From Emticicia sp051209875 (GTDB taxonomy: Bacteria > Bacteroidota > Bacteroidia > Cytophagales > Spirosomataceae): a DNA stretch of 64,000 nt. The stretch covers positions 3,286,001 to 3,350,000 of the forward strand of contig NZ_JBNTQY010000001.1 in the NCBI RefSeq assembly GCF_051209875.1. The letters run 5' to 3'. Shown here one piece after another: positions 60,699 through 64,000 of this stretch. Below the pieces are notes generated by a model. The model saw nothing but the letters and a program-made list of their open reading frames with translations, was not told where the DNA came from and ran no database searches. Made by a program: the position numbers and the translations under genes. The number at the start of each line of letters is the position of its first letter. The first letter of the stretch is position 1.

Positions 60699-62075
60699 AT
60701 GAAAAAATTATTTATTACTGCGGTTATTTTATCCTTTTTAATTTCAAAAATAGGATTTTCTCAAAGTTTATTATTAACTCCAAATCAGATGAATTCAAAG
60801 CAAAGTTCATTAATTGATAATATAATTTTACAGGGAACTAACCCTCCAAACATTGTAGGTATTCGTTATAACGGAACTCTGGCAGTACCCACAGCAACCC
60901 CAGCTGATAGTTGGTTAATTTCAATGGAAGGTAAAGGCCATACTGGCACTGGTATTTCAAACACCAGAAGTGCTATTCGATTCATCACAACTCAAGCATG
61001 GACTTCAATAGCTAATGGTACTAAAACAGACTTTTATACGACACCTAACGGTTCAACCATACTCACTCATAGAATGGTTATTAATGAAGATGGAAAAATA
61101 GGAATTGGTACTGGTCCAACACAACCACCTACTGCAAGGTTACAAATTACACACGATGGAGGTGATACAGACCCACATATTAGACTACATACAACTGGGG
61201 CTAATTCAAGAATTACTTGGTCAACAAACACAAATGCAAATATTTGGACTGCTCAAAGTTATCTTGAAAATGCCACTGCGACAAACAACTATTGGGCATT
61301 AGAATATGGTGGGGCTTCACGATTTATTATCAAAGGTGATGGGAAATTTGGTATTGGAACAATTTCACCTGACACAAAACTTCATTTAATTGGTAATGAA
61401 AATGATGGAACAGATGCTTCCTTGAAAATTACAAGCGGTGCTCAAAATATGCTTTTTGATGGCAATGAAATTGATGCATTAGCTGCTGATTTATATTTAA
61501 ACAATAATTCAAACCTAAATGTAATTCTTGCTCAAGGTGGTGGTAATGTTGGTATTGGTACAAATATACCAAGTTCAAAACTTCACCTGGTAGGTAACGA
61601 GAACGATGGAACAGCGGCTTCATTAAAAATTACAAGTGGAGCTCAAAGTATGCTTTTTGATGGCAATGAAATTGATGCTTTATCAACAGGCTTATACTTA
61701 AATAATAATACAAATCTTAATGTAATTCTTGCACAAGGTGGTGGTAATGTTGGGATTGGAACAACTACACCTAATAATAAATTAGATGTTTTGGGAGTCA
61801 TTAGAGCTAATGAAGTGATTGTAGAAACAGGTTGGGCTGATTATGTTTTCAAAGAAGATTATCAACTCAAACCATTAGATGAAGTTGAGGCATTTATCAA
61901 AGAAAATAAGCATCTGCCTGCGATTCCATCGGCAGCAAATATCCAAGATAAAGGAGCTCATGTGGCAGAGTTAATGACCAAAATGATGGAGAAAATCGAA
62001 GAACTTACCCTTTATACAATTCAACAAAAAAAGGAAATTGATGCCTTAAAGAAACGATTAGATGATAAGAAATAA
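60699..62075 (+). CDS. Secreted tail-fibre-like protein with C-terminal chaperone-like domain
   Basis: A 458-residue exported protein. The ATG at 60699 starts a signal peptide (ITAVILSFLISKIGFSQ); the longer frame overlaps the LytTR gene. The body has repeats of the form GIGTxxPxxKLHLxGNENDGT (near 227 and 294 and again at about 360) typical of trimeric fibre stalks in Bacteroidota. The C-terminus (WADYVFKEDYQLKPLDEVEAFIKENKHLPAIPSA, then a helical coiled coil to DDKK) is the conserved tail-fibre/S74-chaperone-like end, which in relatives is common in secreted proteins. Two 67-residue units are near identical. The likely role is a surface filament or adhesin, not phage. Confidence 0.82.
   Translation: MKKLFITAVILSFLISKIGFSQSLLLTPNQMNSKQSSLIDNIILQGTNPPNIVGIRYNGTLAVPTATPADSWLISMEGKGHTGTGISNTRSAIRFITTQAWTSIANGTKTDFYTTPNGSTILTHRMVINEDGKIGIGTGPTQPPTARLQITHDGGDTDPHIRLHTTGANSRITWSTNTNANIWTAQSYLENATATNNYWALEYGGASRFIIKGDGKFGIGTISPDTKLHLIGNENDGTDASLKITSGAQNMLFDGNEIDALAADLYLNNNSNLNVILAQGGGNVGIGTNIPSSKLHLVGNENDGTAASLKITSGAQSMLFDGNEIDALSTGLYLNNNTNLNVILAQGGGNVGIGTTTPNNKLDVLGVIRANEVIVETGWADYVFKEDYQLKPLDEVEAFIKENKHLPAIPSAANIQDKGAHVAELMTKMMEKIEELTLYTIQQKKEIDALKKRLDDKK
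61377..61778 (+). repeat. Two 201-bp direct repeats inside the fibre gene
   Basis: Units 61377-61577 and 61578-61778 are exactly 67 codons each and begin with KLHLxGNENDGT. They differ at a minority of positions, many silent, for example GNENDGTDASLKITSGAQN against GNENDGTAASLKITSGAQS. The pattern implies an in-frame duplication with some divergence. Confidence 0.9.
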
Positions 62076-62107
62076 GTATTTTTTTTAACATTTAATCATT
62101 TCTCGAT

Positions 62108-63184
62108 ATGAAAAAGGTCTTAATTTTATTTATTTCAATGCTTGGAAGTTTTGTTTCCAAAGCTCAACAATTAGAATGTGGAACCAGAGCTGGAAGTGTA
62201 CCATACATTTTTACAAAAGAAAAACAAGACAGTATCAATTCAATTATGGCAATCAATACTCCCTATTGTGTCAGGGTTTATATAAATGTTCTTGCAAATA
62301 ATGATGGATCAAATCGAGCAGATACCGATGCCAATATTCTAACCAATTTTCAATATATGGTCAATGCTTTTAAATCTCATAATATTTGTTTTATGCTCAT
62401 CAACATCAAACAAATCAACAATACAGATTTGAATAGTCATACAATTGCAGAGGAGTCCGAACTTTTGCCATATTTACAGTCAGAGTGTCTAACTATATTT
62501 ATTCACAGTTCATTAAGTGGATATAACGGCAATGCTTATGCAATTCCAAACACGTATTTGAGTTTAAATGGGAGTAGTTATAATATCGCCACAATGGGAC
62601 ATGAAACTGGTCATTGCCTTGGCCTTTATCATACATTTCAGAAATTTGGTGACCCTGCTATTCAAGAAAATGTTACAAGAAATAGCGGAAACAGTTGTTA
62701 TAACTGCAATACACAAGGAGATTTATTATGTGATACGCCCGCTGACGACGATGGTGGTGTAAATGGTGCTTGTGTTTATACTGGTGGCGGAACAGACCCC
62801 TGCAGTGGAGCTACTTTCGCCCCAATGACCTCAAATATGATGGCTTATGGGAATTTCATTTGTAGAACTACATTTACGGCTGGACAAGGTAATCGGATGC
62901 GTTCCACAATTCTTGGCACCCCTTCGATCAATAATTTGATAGCTGATGATATTGTTTACAGACCATCTGGAATTAATAGTACAATACTTTGGAATAATTC
63001 ATCTGAAGGCTTTGAAACTGCCAGAGACGAATTATATATCAGTAATTTTACTAATGATGCCTATAATGTCACAGGAGCAGCAGTTCGTAGATTTATTTCG
63101 AAAAAGGTGTACTTAAAGCCTGGCACTCATTTTTATCCTACAACAGGAAAAGTTCATATTAAATCAAATCCTTATTGCAATTAA
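62108..63184 (+). CDS. Secreted M43 metallopeptidase with Cys-Asn C-terminus
   Basis: A 358-residue secreted zinc protease of the M43 (cytophagalysin/pappalysin) family. The signal peptide is LILFISMLGSFVSKAQ. The zinc motif HETGHCLGLYH is complete (H165, E166, H169, H175) and NMMAYGN forms the Met-turn. NSCYNCNTQGDLLCDTPAD is the cysteine-rich calcium/zinc region of the family. The C-terminal about 65 residues include VYLKPGTHFYPTTGKVHI and end in SNPYCN, which resembles the GCN-terminated module of the three giant proteins. It follows the fibre gene by 32 bp and has a tandem paralog directly behind it. Confidence 0.93.
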   Translation: MKKVLILFISMLGSFVSKAQQLECGTRAGSVPYIFTKEKQDSINSIMAINTPYCVRVYINVLANNDGSNRADTDANILTNFQYMVNAFKSHNICFMLINIKQINNTDLNSHTIAEESELLPYLQSECLTIFIHSSLSGYNGNAYAIPNTYLSLNGSSYNIATMGHETGHCLGLYHTFQKFGDPAIQENVTRNSGNSCYNCNTQGDLLCDTPADDDGGVNGACVYTGGGTDPCSGATFAPMTSNMMAYGNFICRTTFTAGQGNRMRSTILGTPSINNLIADDIVYRPSGINSTILWNNSSEGFETARDELYISNFTNDAYNVTGAAVRRFISKKVYLKPGTHFYPTTGKVHIKSNPYCN

Positions 63185-63310
63185 AGAAAAGAAGTGGAAA
63201 AAAACAGGAGGACTCTTTGTTAAAAAAGAACTCACTATTTTTATGCAAAATTAAAGAAGAAAAATGAAGAGTCTTGATTATTCTATTAAAATATTAAATC
63301 AACTTTCAAG

Positions 63311-64000
63311 ATGAAAAAAAATATATTAATTCTTCTCCTCACCTTTCTTGTAAGTTTTGCTTTGAAAGCCCAGAAGGGAGAATGTGGAACAAATGAAGGA
63401 ACAATACCTTACATTTTTTCAAAAGCAAAACAAGATAGTATCAATTCGGTTTTGGCAATCAATACTCCTTATTGTATTCGGGTATATATCACGGTTTTTG
63501 CCGATAATGACGGTACTAATCGAGCTGCAACTGATGCCGATATTTTAAGACAATTTCAAAATATGGTCAATCAATATCAGCCTCATAATATTTGTTTTAT
63601 GCTTATCAATATTAAGCAGGTAAACAATACAGATTTGAATACCCACAATTATGACACAGAATCTTCTGAAGTCAGTCCTTATGTGCAATCAGGATGTCTA
63701 AATATTTTTCTACACAATTATTTAGACAGCAATGACGGCACTCTTAATGGTGTTGCATACGGTATTCCGAGTACAATTTTGAGTGAAGCAAGCTGGGCTA
63801 TTGAAAGTACCACCAATATTTCTACTATGGGGCATGAAGCAGGGCATTGTCTAAGTTTGTATCATACCTTCTCAACAAGTTTCGGTGCAGAAAATGTTAC
63901 TCGAAACCCTGCAAATTCTTGTTATGACTGTGATGCAGATGGCGATTTACTTTGTGATACTCCAGCCGATAAACTTAGTGATCCCGATGATGATGTAAAT
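63311..64000 (+). CDS. Second secreted M43 metallopeptidase, truncated by window end
   Basis: The first 230 codons of a gene continuing past the right edge. It begins MKKNILILLLTFLVSFALKAQ, a signal peptide, and then matches the neighbour at 62108 nearly throughout (CGTNEGTIPYIFSKAKQDS, INTPYCIRVYI, HNICFMLINIKQVNNTDL). The zinc motif HEAGHCLSLYH is present (H175, H179, H185; Ser replaces the usual Gly). The next region NSCYDCDADGDLLCDTPAD is also shared. The C-terminus is outside the window; I predict the same Cys-Asn ending. It arose by tandem duplication and lies 126 bp after the paralog. Confidence 0.9.
   Translation, partial: MKKNILILLLTFLVSFALKAQKGECGTNEGTIPYIFSKAKQDSINSVLAINTPYCIRVYITVFADNDGTNRAATDADILRQFQNMVNQYQPHNICFMLINIKQVNNTDLNTHNYDTESSEVSPYVQSGCLNIFLHNYLDSNDGTLNGVAYGIPSTILSEASWAIESTTNISTMGHEAGHCLSLYHTFSTSFGAENVTRNPANSCYDCDADGDLLCDTPADKLSDPDDDVN

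Noticed and set aside
60699..62075. Prophage tail-fibre region
   Set aside because: The protein has a signal peptide and sits between a LytTR gene and secreted proteases; no other phage genes are near. Bacteroidota carry many such secreted fibre-like proteins.

Overview
The window is AT-rich DNA from a member of the Bacteroidota, most likely order Cytophagales (a Spirosomataceae-like genome such as Emticicia, Arcicella or Flectobacillus; this placement is inference). The sequence evidence is a type IX secretion system (T9SS) plug protein, a CotH protein with a T9SS type A sorting tail, M43 cytophagalysin-type proteases, ELWxxDGT and CHU_C-type Ig repeats, TPR-sensor histidine kinases, stand-alone LytTR regulators, and promoters of the Bacteroidota form TTG-N19/20-TAnnTTTG. 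I see no rRNA, tRNA, CRISPR array, insertion sequence or prophage.

Layout. 1-5.5 kb: a Nudix fragment, a DUF2911 protein, the T9SS plug protein, an oxidoreductase, a YigZ protein and a GH16 lipoprotein. 5.5-11.4 kb: a hybrid histidine kinase, then GNAT, cdaA (c-di-AMP synthase), a class V aminotransferase and MarC. 11.6-16.3 kb (minus strand): an ECF sigma factor, a HEAT-repeat membrane protein that is probably its anti-sigma factor, a DUF4097 protein, and a TPR histidine kinase. 16.6-25 kb: a large zinc protease, a NarL-type response regulator, a Uma2-like protein, two tandem HisKA_3 kinases, and a minimal LuxR-HTH plus LytTR pair behind a triple palindromic operator. 25-41 kb: small exported proteins, three very large surface proteins, a secreted nuclease and a CotH protein. 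41-55.8 kb: mostly housekeeping genes (PhyH-like, TatD, SNF2 ATPase with an XPB-like partner, tcdA, coaX, an outer-membrane barrel, lptC, SCO and cytochrome c, recN, msrB). 55.9-64 kb: an NlpC/P60 lipoprotein, a protease-propeller-barrel protein, and a second LytTR gene heading a fibre-protein and tandem M43 protease cluster cut by the window edge.

Main points of interest. (1) Four exported proteins that differ in the rest of their sequence end in a related C-terminal module finishing exactly at Cys-Asn (three are Gly-Cys-Asn); in the same window CotH carries a classical T9SS tail. (2) Both LytTR loci have palindromes of one family, CAYGGYAWACCRTG, in their promoter regions, suggesting one regulator family controlling surface or sensor gene clusters. 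(3) The SNF2-family ATPase is followed by a 641-residue protein whose C-terminus resembles the XPB N-terminal damage-recognition-like domain, a possible two-subunit helicase module. (4) The 1629-residue M43-like protease has an altered third zinc-ligand position. (5) Several intergenic gaps hold degenerate word-like repeats, one of which appears to have been taken into the start of a cytochrome c gene.
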